A stretch of DNA of 64,000 nucleotides from Sulfurospirillaceae bacterium (lineage in GTDB: Bacteria > Campylobacterota > Campylobacteria > Campylobacterales > Sulfurospirillaceae): NCBI GenBank assembly GCA_028684065.1, contig JAQUGO010000002.1:363428-427427 (forward strand), written 5' to 3'. Position 1 is the first letter of the stretch. Each line of letters begins with the position of its first letter. The notes beneath the pieces are model-generated. The model was not told the origin of the DNA and did no database searches. It worked only from the letters and a program-made list of their open reading frames with translations. The position numbers and the translations under genes were made by a program. Shown in pieces: positions 56,721 through 64,000 of the stretch.

Positions 56721-59147
56721 ATGATGAAAGTAGAAATCTCACGAAGGAGATTTCTTCAAGGGAGTGTGGCCTTAAGTGTTGTTGGTGGAACAACACTAAG
56801 TGCAACTAATATTTTGGCTAATGCAAAAAATAAAAGCCAAAATGCTCTGATGAAGAAAGTTCCTACCGTTTGTGAAATGTGTGTGAACAAATGTGCAGCA
56901 ATAGCACAAGTTAGAAATGGAATAGTAACAAAACTTGATCCAAACCCTTATTTCCCTAAATCCAGAAACATGCTTTGTGCCCGTGGTGCAGCTGGTATAC
57001 ACGCTCTTTATGACCCAGACCGCCTTAAATATCCTTTGATTCGTACTGGTGAAAGAGGAGATGGGAAATATAGACGTGCAACATGGGATGAAGCCTATGC
57101 TTTTATTGAGGACAAGCTGACCAAAATCCTTGATGAAGAGAAAGATAACCGTTCTTGTATTGGCTATTGTGCGGGAGAAGGTATGGCTGAACATACCTTT
57201 AAAAGCTTTATGGCTGATAAATTTGGTTCTGCAAACTTTTTAAATCACTCTTCTATTTGTTTGCAAACTGCCGTTTCTGGCTTTACGCTAACCATTGGTG
57301 GATACGGACAAGCAGATCTTGAAAATGCTAAATATGTCATTATGGCAGGTGCGAATCGTGCTGAAGCGATTTTAACACCCGATACGATGGATTTATTTAA
57401 ACGTACGCGTGGTCGTGGGACAAAACTAGTTGTAGTTGACCCTCGCTTTACCAATACAGCAATGCATGCTGATACCTATGTAGCGATTAAACCTGGTACG
57501 GATTTAGCTTTTGTTCTAGCGTTAACCTATGTTGCTCTTATCGACCAAGTTTATAATCGTGCGTATGTTGCTAAAAACTTTGTTGATTTTGACAAGTATA
57601 AAAAGCACATAATTGAAAGTGAATACACGCCTGAATGGGCTGAAAAAATCACTGGAGTCTCTGCCGATACCATTTGTAAAATTGCGCATGACTTTATGGC
57701 GGCAGCTCCTCAAGCTGTTTATTATCAAGGTAGACGAACGACGTGGTCCAAAAATGACTTCCAACTACGCCGCGCCATGGCACTTTTTACAGCTCTTGGT
57801 GGTGGTATCGATGTTAAAGGTGGTATCGTTTTTGGAAAATCTTTACCTTTAGGCGAACATACGATTAATGCTCCAATGTACGCACAAGCAAAACCACGTA
57901 TTGATAGAGATTTGGCCGCTATTGTTGGCGCAACTGGAACATGGGTAGGATGGCGAAATATGGTCGCCGAGGGTAAATCACCTTATCCTATTCGAGGTAT
58001 GTTCGTTTACAAACAAAACCCAATGCTTTCTGTCCCAAATACAGCCAAAACAAAACAAATGTTTGAAAAGATGGACCTTGTCGTTGTTATAGATACGATG
58101 CCAAGTGATACTGCAATGATGGCAGATGTGATTTTACCAGAGTGTACTTATCTTGAAAGAGAAGATCCTGTTCGAATGTTCCCTGGTATTGAGCCAGCGA
58201 TTGTTCTTCGTGAAAAAGTCATTGAACCTATGTATGAGACAAAGCCTGTGATAGAAATTATGCATGGGCTTGCTGTAAAGCTTACTAAACCATTATGGGA
58301 AATTACTAAAAAATATGACGATGATGTTAAGGACGAATTGGAAGCCACTCCAGAAGATGAATTTTTTGAGGATGGTGGTTTTAATCTAGCTGAACCATTT
58401 GAACATACTCAAGAAGAGCTTAATAAACATATGTTTGTCAGTAAACATGGGGAAGAAGCATGGACACTTCTCCGTGAAAAAGGGGTTTATTATCCAAATA
58501 TGATGACGTATTTCAAAAAAATCAATAACAATACGTATGAATGTTATCCTAAAGATAAAAAGTTTTATTCTGTATTAAAGCTTGAAGAAAAATATGACCC
58601 TGAAACTTTCTTGCACGATACGTGCGTAAATCCAGCAGATATTGCTGATTTAAAGCGTTCATTTAATACACCCAATAAAAAAGTAGAGTGCTATCTTGGC
58701 AGTCTGGAAGCTAAGGGGGTAGATGCGATGCCAAAATGGCGTGATGAAGATTATGTCACTGTACCTGCTGGTAAATTTAAGTTTATAACAGGTCGACATG
58801 CACAGTTTACACAGAATTCAACGATGAATAACATTATGCTCTTAGAGTTGATGCGCGAAAATTATATTTGGATTAATGATAAAGAAGCTGAAAAACTAGG
58901 AATTGGATTTGGTGATACGGTTGAAGTTACTAGTAAAGTAGGGCAAGTGCACATAAAAGCGTATCCAACACCAAAAATTGTACCAGGAGCTGTTTTTTAT
59001 ATTCATGGGTTTGGTGCAAAATCAGAAGGTTTAACATTTGCTCATAGAAATGGGGCAAGTGACAATGAAATTATCGAAGATACGATTGAGCCAGTACACG
59101 GTTGTGCGAACATGCACGATACGCTCGTGTCTTTAAGGAGGGTATAG
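56721..59147 (+). CDS. Molybdopterin oxidoreductase catalytic subunit, PsrA/PhsA-like (operon 2)
   Basis: An 808-aa paralog of the enzyme at 51381. The Tat signal SRRRFLQGSVA, the Cys ligands (CEMCVNKC ... MLCARG) and the Mo-ligand Cys (NHSSICLQTAVSG) are all kept. Differences from copy 1 include an insert before the C-terminal domain (about residues 630-655, KLEEKYDPETFLHDTCVNPA). The first 45 nt are nearly identical in DNA to operon 1. ATG 56721 and ATG 56724 are both possible starts; the second matches the paralog. It probably reduces a different or overlapping sulfur substrate. Confidence 0.88.
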   Translation: MMKVEISRRRFLQGSVALSVVGGTTLSATNILANAKNKSQNALMKKVPTVCEMCVNKCAAIAQVRNGIVTKLDPNPYFPKSRNMLCARGAAGIHALYDPDRLKYPLIRTGERGDGKYRRATWDEAYAFIEDKLTKILDEEKDNRSCIGYCAGEGMAEHTFKSFMADKFGSANFLNHSSICLQTAVSGFTLTIGGYGQADLENAKYVIMAGANRAEAILTPDTMDLFKRTRGRGTKLVVVDPRFTNTAMHADTYVAIKPGTDLAFVLALTYVALIDQVYNRAYVAKNFVDFDKYKKHIIESEYTPEWAEKITGVSADTICKIAHDFMAAAPQAVYYQGRRTTWSKNDFQLRRAMALFTALGGGIDVKGGIVFGKSLPLGEHTINAPMYAQAKPRIDRDLAAIVGATGTWVGWRNMVAEGKSPYPIRGMFVYKQNPMLSVPNTAKTKQMFEKMDLVVVIDTMPSDTAMMADVILPECTYLEREDPVRMFPGIEPAIVLREKVIEPMYETKPVIEIMHGLAVKLTKPLWEITKKYDDDVKDELEATPEDEFFEDGGFNLAEPFEHTQEELNKHMFVSKHGEEAWTLLREKGVYYPNMMTYFKKINNNTYECYPKDKKFYSVLKLEEKYDPETFLHDTCVNPADIADLKRSFNTPNKKVECYLGSLEAKGVDAMPKWRDEDYVTVPAGKFKFITGRHAQFTQNSTMNNIMLLELMRENYIWINDKEAEKLGIGFGDTVEVTSKVGQVHIKAYPTPKIVPGAVFYIHGFGAKSEGLTFAHRNGASDNEIIEDTIEPVHGCANMHDTLVSLRRV

Positions 59148-59149
59148 AG

Positions 59150-59812
59150 ATGAATTATGCAATGGCTCTTGATTATCAAAATTGTATTAATTGTAAAGCA
59201 TGTGAAGTGGCATGTAAAGAAGAAAATGGTGTGCAACTCGGGGCTGATAAGCAACGTATTTGGATAGGCGTTGTTGAAGGAACTATCTTTGGAAAACCTT
59301 TTGCAAATCTTTATCCTTCACAGTGTAACCATTGTATTGATGCACCTTGTGTCAATGTATGTCCTACCAATGCAAGTCATTTTGCAGAAGGTGGCATTGT
59401 TAAAGTGTATGCTGAAAAATGTATTTTATGTAAGGGTTGTATGGAAGCTTGTCCATATGATGCTAGATTTGTGGATGATACAATGGTTGCTGTTGATAAA
59501 TGTACTTTCTGTGATCACCGTATCGGTGAAATGGGAACAACTGCATGTCAAGCAACATGCCCAACGAAAGTTAGAACGTTTGGGGATTTAGATGATGAAA
59601 ATAGTGATTTGGTGAAATTGTTAAAAACAAAACGCTTCTTTTTTCAAAAAGAGGCTTCTGGAACATTGCCAAAACTGTTTTATATTTTGCCAGATGATTT
59701 AGCGTATGCAAAACAAAGCGTATCAGCTAATACTATTATTCATACATGGGAAGATATTAAACCTGTCTATGATGCCGCACGAAGTAGAAGGAGTAAAGAA
59801 TGGAAAAGATAA
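59150..59812 (+). CDS. Four-cluster electron-transfer subunit, PsrB-like (operon 2)
   Basis: A 220-aa protein with four Cys groups: CINCKACEVACKEENG, CNHCIDAPCVNVCPTNA, CILCKGCMEACPYDARF and CTFC...CQATCPTKVR. It is 33 residues longer than the operon-1 B subunit, with a C-terminal extension (ILPDDLAYAKQSVSANTI). The start is ATG 59150, with GGAGGGT upstream and 2 nt after the A stop; the frame is open further back but overlaps the A gene. It overlaps the C gene by 13 nt. Confidence 0.92.
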   Translation: MNYAMALDYQNCINCKACEVACKEENGVQLGADKQRIWIGVVEGTIFGKPFANLYPSQCNHCIDAPCVNVCPTNASHFAEGGIVKVYAEKCILCKGCMEACPYDARFVDDTMVAVDKCTFCDHRIGEMGTTACQATCPTKVRTFGDLDDENSDLVKLLKTKRFFFQKEASGTLPKLFYILPDDLAYAKQSVSANTIIHTWEDIKPVYDAARSRRSKEWKR

Positions 59813-61065
59813 CATTCGCAGGTCTAGAAATTAATAAAATCAGTATCACAGCTTTGCTTTTTAACAAATCAATGCTTGTAGCCTATGTACTTCTAGCATT
59901 TGCATTTTTTGGGATATATGATGTATTTGAAGTGCGTTACTTTAGTGTTGCTGCCAATGCGCATGCTTCGGGGCTTGATCCAACTAACCCAGCACTGAAA
60001 GAAGCTATGCGCTTAGCCGTCTTTGGAGATGTTGGAGAAGTTAATCGAAACATGCCATGGACTTTGTTTATCGTCAATTATATGTATATGATTTATACAG
60101 GAAGTGGCGTTATTTTCTTAGTAGCTTTAGCTGAACTTATGAATTTCAATCTTGTAGCACGTGCTGCAGCAGGTTTTATGGTTGCTGGAATTGCTATGGT
60201 TTTTGCAGGCCTTTTTACCATTGCTACGGATCTTAATATGCTTAACATGTTATGGATGCTTATTACTCCAAACATTAATGCTGGTATGTGGCTTATGTTA
60301 CCATTGTACTGTATTTATATCCCTTTTGTTTTATTTGAAATCTATCTGGTTCTTACTAATAAACGTGAATGGGCAAAACGTTTAGCACTTCCTATTTTAG
60401 TGCTCAGCATCGGTGTTGATATCATTGAATATTACATTCAAGCAAAATTATTTTCTATGAATACAGCACGCCATCTATGGACAGAGTTTCCTGCTTTGAT
60501 GTTTTATTTTATTATTTCAGCCTTTGTTTCATCTTTAGGTGTTATGGGAATTAATAGCTTTTTGGTACATAAAACTAAAAAAGAGTACAACGAATTGATG
60601 GATCTCATTCGAAGATCTATGTTATTTTTTGTCTCTGTTTTGGGTTTGTATGAGATTATTGGGTATATGTCTGTCGATAAAGATTGGTCTTTTTTAATTC
60701 TGTTTGGGCCATTTAAAACACTCTATTTTGGTGGCTATATCTTTTTAACATTAGCATTGCCATTTTTACTTATTGTGAAACCTGGTAAACCTATCTATAC
60801 ACTTATTGCATCAATATCTGTTTTTGTTGGTGGTTTCGCGGGTAGATATCTTTTTGTCTATGGTGGTAATGCGAATCCAATGTCAAATAGATTTGGTATG
60901 GGATATGAAAAATATGATTTTTACTCTGTAGCAAAATTATTTAACTATGTGGCACCTCATATGGGAGAAATTTTAATAGTTGTAGGTTCATTTGGTGTTA
61001 CAATTTTAATTTATAAGCTTTTTGATAGTTTTTTCTCCGTTGGAGAATTGCGTAATCATCACTAA
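59800..61065 (+). CDS. NrfD/PsrC-like membrane subunit (operon 2)
   Basis: A 421-aa membrane protein with about nine or ten hydrophobic segments. It belongs to the broad NrfD/PsrC group but differs markedly from the operon-1 C subunit (no HPWGLL block; a large loop between helices 1 and 2 with NAHASGLDPTNPALKEAMRL). It is the likely menaquinol-oxidising anchor. GGAG precedes the ATG, which lies inside the end of the B gene. A good terminator follows. Confidence 0.82.
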   Translation: MEKITFAGLEINKISITALLFNKSMLVAYVLLAFAFFGIYDVFEVRYFSVAANAHASGLDPTNPALKEAMRLAVFGDVGEVNRNMPWTLFIVNYMYMIYTGSGVIFLVALAELMNFNLVARAAAGFMVAGIAMVFAGLFTIATDLNMLNMLWMLITPNINAGMWLMLPLYCIYIPFVLFEIYLVLTNKREWAKRLALPILVLSIGVDIIEYYIQAKLFSMNTARHLWTEFPALMFYFIISAFVSSLGVMGINSFLVHKTKKEYNELMDLIRRSMLFFVSVLGLYEIIGYMSVDKDWSFLILFGPFKTLYFGGYIFLTLALPFLLIVKPGKPIYTLIASISVFVGGFAGRYLFVYGGNANPMSNRFGMGYEKYDFYSVAKLFNYVAPHMGEILIVVGSFGVTILIYKLFDSFFSVGELRNHH

Positions 61066-61095
61066 TTTACCAATAAAACTTTACATATTGGTTAC

Positions 61096-61131
61096 AAAGG
61101 TACAGAATAGTTAATAATTTTGTACCTTTTT
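61096..61131 (+). terminator. Rho-independent terminator after reductase operon 2
   Basis: A stem AAAGGTACA / TGTACCTTT, extendable by pairs inside, followed by a T-rich run. It separates the C gene from the rhodanese gene. Confidence 0.7.
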
Positions 61132-61243
61132 CAATCCTTCTTAAGTAATAAAATATTATAGTTATATTATATAGTTCAGTTTAATATTAGTTATTTGCTG
61201 CACTGATATAGTCTACAATTTAATATTTGATAAAGGAGTTCGA

Positions 61244-62464
61244 ATGAAGATCAGAGTATTAGGTATGAGTATCGTCGTGGCTGGGCTATTGCTTAGTGGA
61301 TGTGCGAGTTCAGGGAATCCAGAGGTAGTAGCTGCCCCAGCTGTCAAAGTATTAACCGAACCAACACCTCATGTTAAAGAAATTATTACCAAATATGCTC
61401 TTCAAGATATAAACTATGAATATGTAAAAACTGTAATAGGAAATGGTACACGTAGCGGCGCAAAAGCACTTCTAATAGATGCGAGACCAAATCCAAAATA
61501 TTTAAGTGGAACAATTCCTTCTGCATTAAATATCCCAGATACACAAATTGATAAATATATCGGTCAACTCGATAAAGTGGCTAAAGATAAAGAAATTATT
61601 GTTTTCTGCGGTGGATGGAATTGTGAAAAAAGCCCAATTGTTGCTGGTTACCTTAAAGGTAAAGGTTTTACAAATGTCAAATTATACCAAGCAGGCGAAC
61701 CAGAATGGGCTACAAAGAGTTATTTAGAAGTCGGTACTCCTGTTGCTCAAAGTGCCTTTAAAAATGATAGTGCACTTTTCATCGATGCCAGACCGCATGC
61801 AATGTTCTTAAAAGAAAGTATTCCTGGCGCATTAAATATGAATGATACAGAAATGGATAAAATTGGTGGACGCTTCCCTGTGGATAAAAGCACTCCTATT
61901 ATTACATTCTGTGCAGGTTTTGAGTGCCATAAATCACATGTCGTTGCGAATAAACTTTTAGCTTTAGGATATAAAAAAGTAAGTGTATTTGCTGGTGGCC
62001 TTCCTGCATGGAAAGAAGCTAAAATGCAAACTACTGCTGGTGCAGCTAAAACAGAGCTTGTTGCTGCCACACCTAAAAAAGATATTTTTGTAGATGGCAT
62101 TAAGCTAGGGCTAGATGAAGGAACTGTTGACGGTGACGCTTATAAGGCGATGATTGTTAGTAACAAAATACCTGCTAATGTTGCCGTTGTAGATGTTAGA
62201 AGCGCTGCAGAATTTGCGAGTGGACATATTAAAGGTGCTACTAATATTGAAATTGGAAAAATGAAAGTGGCTGACGTCATTGCGAAATTACCAAAAGGTA
62301 AAGTTATCATTATTAATTGTGCCTCTGGTGGGCGTGCGATGGAAGCTCATATGAAACTTAAAGATGCAAAAGTTGATATGACAAAAATATTCTATTTTGA
62401 TGCGAATATCAAATGTGATGTTGCTGGGAAATGTGATATTAAAGTTAATGAGCCTTTGGGTTAA
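61244..62464 (+). CDS. Lipoprotein with three rhodanese domains
   Basis: A 406-aa protein. The lipobox LLLSGC (Cys20) anchors it to a membrane. Three rhodanese domains follow (about residues 50-165, 165-265 and 285-400), each opening with an ALLIDARP, LFIDARP or VVDVRS block. Active-site loops are FCGGWNCEKSP, FCAGFECHKS and NCASGGRAM, so each has a nucleophilic Cys that can carry a persulfide. It probably transfers sulfane sulfur in the periplasm to or from the adjacent reductases, analogous to Sud-type polysulfide transferases. It has its own upstream region of 178 nt. Confidence 0.88.
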   Translation: MKIRVLGMSIVVAGLLLSGCASSGNPEVVAAPAVKVLTEPTPHVKEIITKYALQDINYEYVKTVIGNGTRSGAKALLIDARPNPKYLSGTIPSALNIPDTQIDKYIGQLDKVAKDKEIIVFCGGWNCEKSPIVAGYLKGKGFTNVKLYQAGEPEWATKSYLEVGTPVAQSAFKNDSALFIDARPHAMFLKESIPGALNMNDTEMDKIGGRFPVDKSTPIITFCAGFECHKSHVVANKLLALGYKKVSVFAGGLPAWKEAKMQTTAGAAKTELVAATPKKDIFVDGIKLGLDEGTVDGDAYKAMIVSNKIPANVAVVDVRSAAEFASGHIKGATNIEIGKMKVADVIAKLPKGKVIIINCASGGRAMEAHMKLKDAKVDMTKIFYFDANIKCDVAGKCDIKVNEPLG

Positions 62465-62482
62465 TAGCTTATACATAAGAGT

Positions 62483-62558
62483 GAGTGAGAGAGTTTCTCT
62501 CACTCATAAGATGAACTGATTTCTTAGACAATTTTAAAGAGCTCAGTTCATCTTATGA
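62483..62558 (+). promoter_or_regulatory. Two overlapping hairpins before the second cytochrome-like gene
   Basis: Stem 1: GAGTGAGAGA / TCTCTCACTC (62483-62505, 3-nt loop). Stem 2: TCATAAGATGAACTGA / TCAGTTCATCTTATGA (62504-62558), 16 bp and perfect. Stem 2 ends next to the AAGGAG of the gene at 62570. They share a few bases, so they could be alternative structures controlling translation, or a terminator plus stabiliser. Confidence 0.6.
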
Positions 62559-62569
62559 AAGGAGAAAAA

Positions 62570-62887
62570 ATGTCAAAAATCCTAAAATTATTGTTTATTG
62601 CAATAGTAGGTTTGGGTTTTTTAAGCACGTCAGCAATTGCCGACGCCAGCAAAGGTCAGAAGCTTTATATTAAAGAGCTTAAAGGACCTTGTGGCTTCGA
62701 TGGTGGTGGAATGGCTAAAAAACATACCCAAGCAGAATGGAAAGCTATCTTTGACGCTGGTAAGCTAAATGCAGAAATGACAAAGCAGTGCCCGAGTGCA
62801 AAGCCTTTAAAAGATTCATATGTACAACATGTATATGATTTTTTATACAACTATGCAAGCGATAGCGGTAACGTTCCATCTTGTTAA
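62570..62887 (+). CDS. Periplasmic cytochrome-c-like protein lacking the haem motif (copy 2)
   Basis: A 105-aa exported protein, equal in length to the copy at 55494. The signal peptide is followed by SKGQKLYIKELKGPCGFDGG, where a haem CXXCH would be expected but only one Cys remains. EWKAIFDAGKL and YVQHVYDFLYNYA match copy 1 closely, as do three Cys (PCGF, QCPS, PSC). The ATG at 62570 is chosen over 62555 because AAGGAG lies 6 nt upstream. Pairing with each reductase operon suggests a shared accessory role. Confidence 0.75.
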   Translation: MSKILKLLFIAIVGLGFLSTSAIADASKGQKLYIKELKGPCGFDGGGMAKKHTQAEWKAIFDAGKLNAEMTKQCPSAKPLKDSYVQHVYDFLYNYASDSGNVPSC

Positions 62888-62943
62888 ACGTGAAAGCAAC
62901 AGGTTGTTGCCCACATCTTTGCGTTTTTACTCTTACTAAATAA

Positions 62944-62985
62944 AAAAAGGGGCGGTTGAGAAAATCTCAGTCGCCCCTTTTTCTT
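62944..62985. terminator. Bidirectional terminator
   Basis: A GC-rich stem GGGGCG..TGAGA / TCTCA..CGCCCC flanked by A and T runs. It lies between convergent genes. Confidence 0.85.
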
Positions 62986-62999
62986 TATTATGTTAACGC

Positions 63000-63707
63000 T
63001 TACTCGTCACGTGAACCAAAAATTCCTAAAATTTGAAGTAATGATACAAAAAGATTTAGAAAGTCAAGGTATAACGCAATGGCTCCTTCGATTGGAGTTT
63101 CATAAGCACCTTTAATGATATTTTGAGTATCATAGAGAATAAAAGCACTAAATAAAATAGAGCTAATACTAGCAATGGCTAACTGAAGAATAGGACTGTG
63201 AAAAAAGATATTAATAAGTCCAGCAACTACAATGACAATTAAAGTGATAAAAAGCATTTTGCCCATAGCGGTAAAATCTCTTTTAGTATTCATTGCAAAA
63301 ACAGAAAGCCCCCCAAAAGCAACCGTCGTTAAGATAAATGCATTGGCTACGATACTAGCACCACCAGCCATTCCTAAGATATGAGTTAGAAGAGGAACAA
63401 GAGTCAGACCACTTACAAACGTAAATCCAAAAAGTAGAATTAAATTAAGACCAGCTTTTCGTTTTGCAGCGTACAGTCCAAAAAGCAAAATAAATTCTAA
63501 TATGACAAGTGGCCAATACATGCCAATGATGGTTTTACCCATGCCAATACCAATATATGCTCCTGCACTTGCTGCCAATAATGAGGCTGCAAAAAGTTGG
63601 TAGGTTTGTTTTATGAACAATCCTAATGATGTATCGCTTGAATGTGAATGTTCATAGCTAGTTTCTTGAGCATTGTTTTGAATGTAATTTCTATCATACA
63701 ATCCCAT
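63000..63707 (-). CDS. Bax inhibitor-1 (BI-1/YccA) family membrane protein
   Basis: A 235-aa protein. A soluble N-terminal tail (about 30 residues) precedes seven hydrophobic segments. The family block ILYDTQNIIKGAYETPIEGAIALYLDFLNLF near the C-terminus includes the conserved Asp pair of the TMBIM pore. Bacterial members are linked to Ca2+/H+ leak or to membrane-protein quality control through FtsH. Monocistronic, ending at a strong terminator. Confidence 0.93.
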   Translation of the reverse strand: MGLYDRNYIQNNAQETSYEHSHSSDTSLGLFIKQTYQLFAASLLAASAGAYIGIGMGKTIIGMYWPLVILEFILLFGLYAAKRKAGLNLILLFGFTFVSGLTLVPLLTHILGMAGGASIVANAFILTTVAFGGLSVFAMNTKRDFTAMGKMLFITLIVIVVAGLINIFFHSPILQLAIASISSILFSAFILYDTQNIIKGAYETPIEGAIALYLDFLNLFVSLLQILGIFGSRDE

Positions 63708-64000
63708 TGATGTCTCCTTTAAATAACAGATTTAAAATAATAGTAGAAAAAGTATTTTATCCAAAATTTGACAATGAACATACTTTTTAGAATTACTATT
63801 ATATGGAAAGATGGTAAACAAAAAATAAACATATAGTAAGACAATATAAAAAGATAAAAGAATGTATTTCATCTTAACCTTATTTTAAGGTGTATGGATA
63901 TATAATTTCGTCCTCGTTTGAGAGAACGGGCACAAACAAGAGTCCCAAAGTTGGGGAGAAACTCACGTTCATTACCATTAATACAAATGTTAAATTCAAT
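63708..64000. other. Window end: promoter and unresolved leader or gene start
   Basis: TATAAT at 63901-63906 looks like a -10 box. The following bases contain small stems (CGTT/AACG; CCCAA/TTGGG around 63944-63955). A plus-strand frame open from at least 63890 to the end reads ...EKLTFITINTNVKFN, recalling the INTNV start of flagellins. No ATG with a ribosome-binding site precedes it in that frame. It is either a leader RNA or a gene whose start I cannot place. Confidence 0.35.

Noticed and set aside
63900..64000. Start of an rRNA operon
   Set aside because: The bases after the -10 box do not resemble the 5' end of 16S rRNA, and no rRNA-specific sequence is visible before the window ends.

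Overview
The window reads as a piece of an AT-rich Campylobacterota chromosome, most likely Sulfurospirillum or a close relative. The grounds are the replication-origin neighbourhood (ruvC / dnaA-dnaN-gyrB), sigma-54-type promoters on hook genes, a flavin-dependent thymidylate synthase (ThyX), and two polysulfide/thiosulfate reductase-like operons. The genus is inferred from gene content and style; no database search was run.

Layout. 1-1.6 kb: the end of an AspT/YidE-like transporter and an unknown gene. 1.8-6.4 kb: a compact 4.6-kb integrated element at the 3' end of tRNA-Ser(GGA). It is bounded by perfect 23-bp repeats and carries a membrane-anchored cargo protein, a hairpin-rich non-coding region, a Rep_trans/MobT-like initiator, an excisionase-like protein and a tyrosine recombinase. 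6.5-11.3 kb: a 43-aa membrane peptide, a coiled-coil protein, a GntP-family permease and pyruvate kinase. 11.35-14.6 kb: ProVWX glycine betaine importer. 14.8-19.6 kb: mutY, ung, SRP RNA, an HD phosphohydrolase, queF and a GGDEF-EAL protein that looks inactive. 19.6-25.7 kb: gyrB, dnaN, dnaA, a probable bipartite oriC, ruvC and thyX. 25.8-33 kb: the hook cluster fliK-flgD-flgE plus a second, much longer flgE with its own sigma-54 promoter. 33.1-37 kb: typA, lemA, DUF3137 and a FliL-like gene. 37-41.1 kb: a six-gene operon, secG / polysaccharide deacetylase / frr / pyrE / RDD / MFS.

41.2-50.1 kb holds the most unusual cluster. A tight four-gene operon encodes (i) a secreted FecR protein with a Pro-rich linker and a TbpB-like beta-barrel end, (ii) a TPR plus outer-membrane-barrel protein resembling Slam (type XI) exporters, (iii) a CHASE2 class III adenylate cyclase with all catalytic residues, and (iv) a fusion of a class II cAMP phosphodiesterase-like metallo-beta-lactamase domain with GAF and HD-GYP domains. 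It converges on a gene for a cyclic-nucleotide-binding protein. Together they look like a self-contained cAMP (and possibly c-di-GMP) signalling unit coupled to a surface-exported sensor.

50.2-62.9 kb: a BioC-like methyltransferase, then two paralogous molybdopterin oxidoreductase operons (A-B-C). Each is accompanied by a 105-aa periplasmic protein that resembles a small cytochrome c but has lost CXXCH. A triple-rhodanese lipoprotein sits beside the second operon, suggesting handling of sulfane sulfur in the periplasm. The window closes with a BI-1 family membrane protein and an unresolved leader or gene start.
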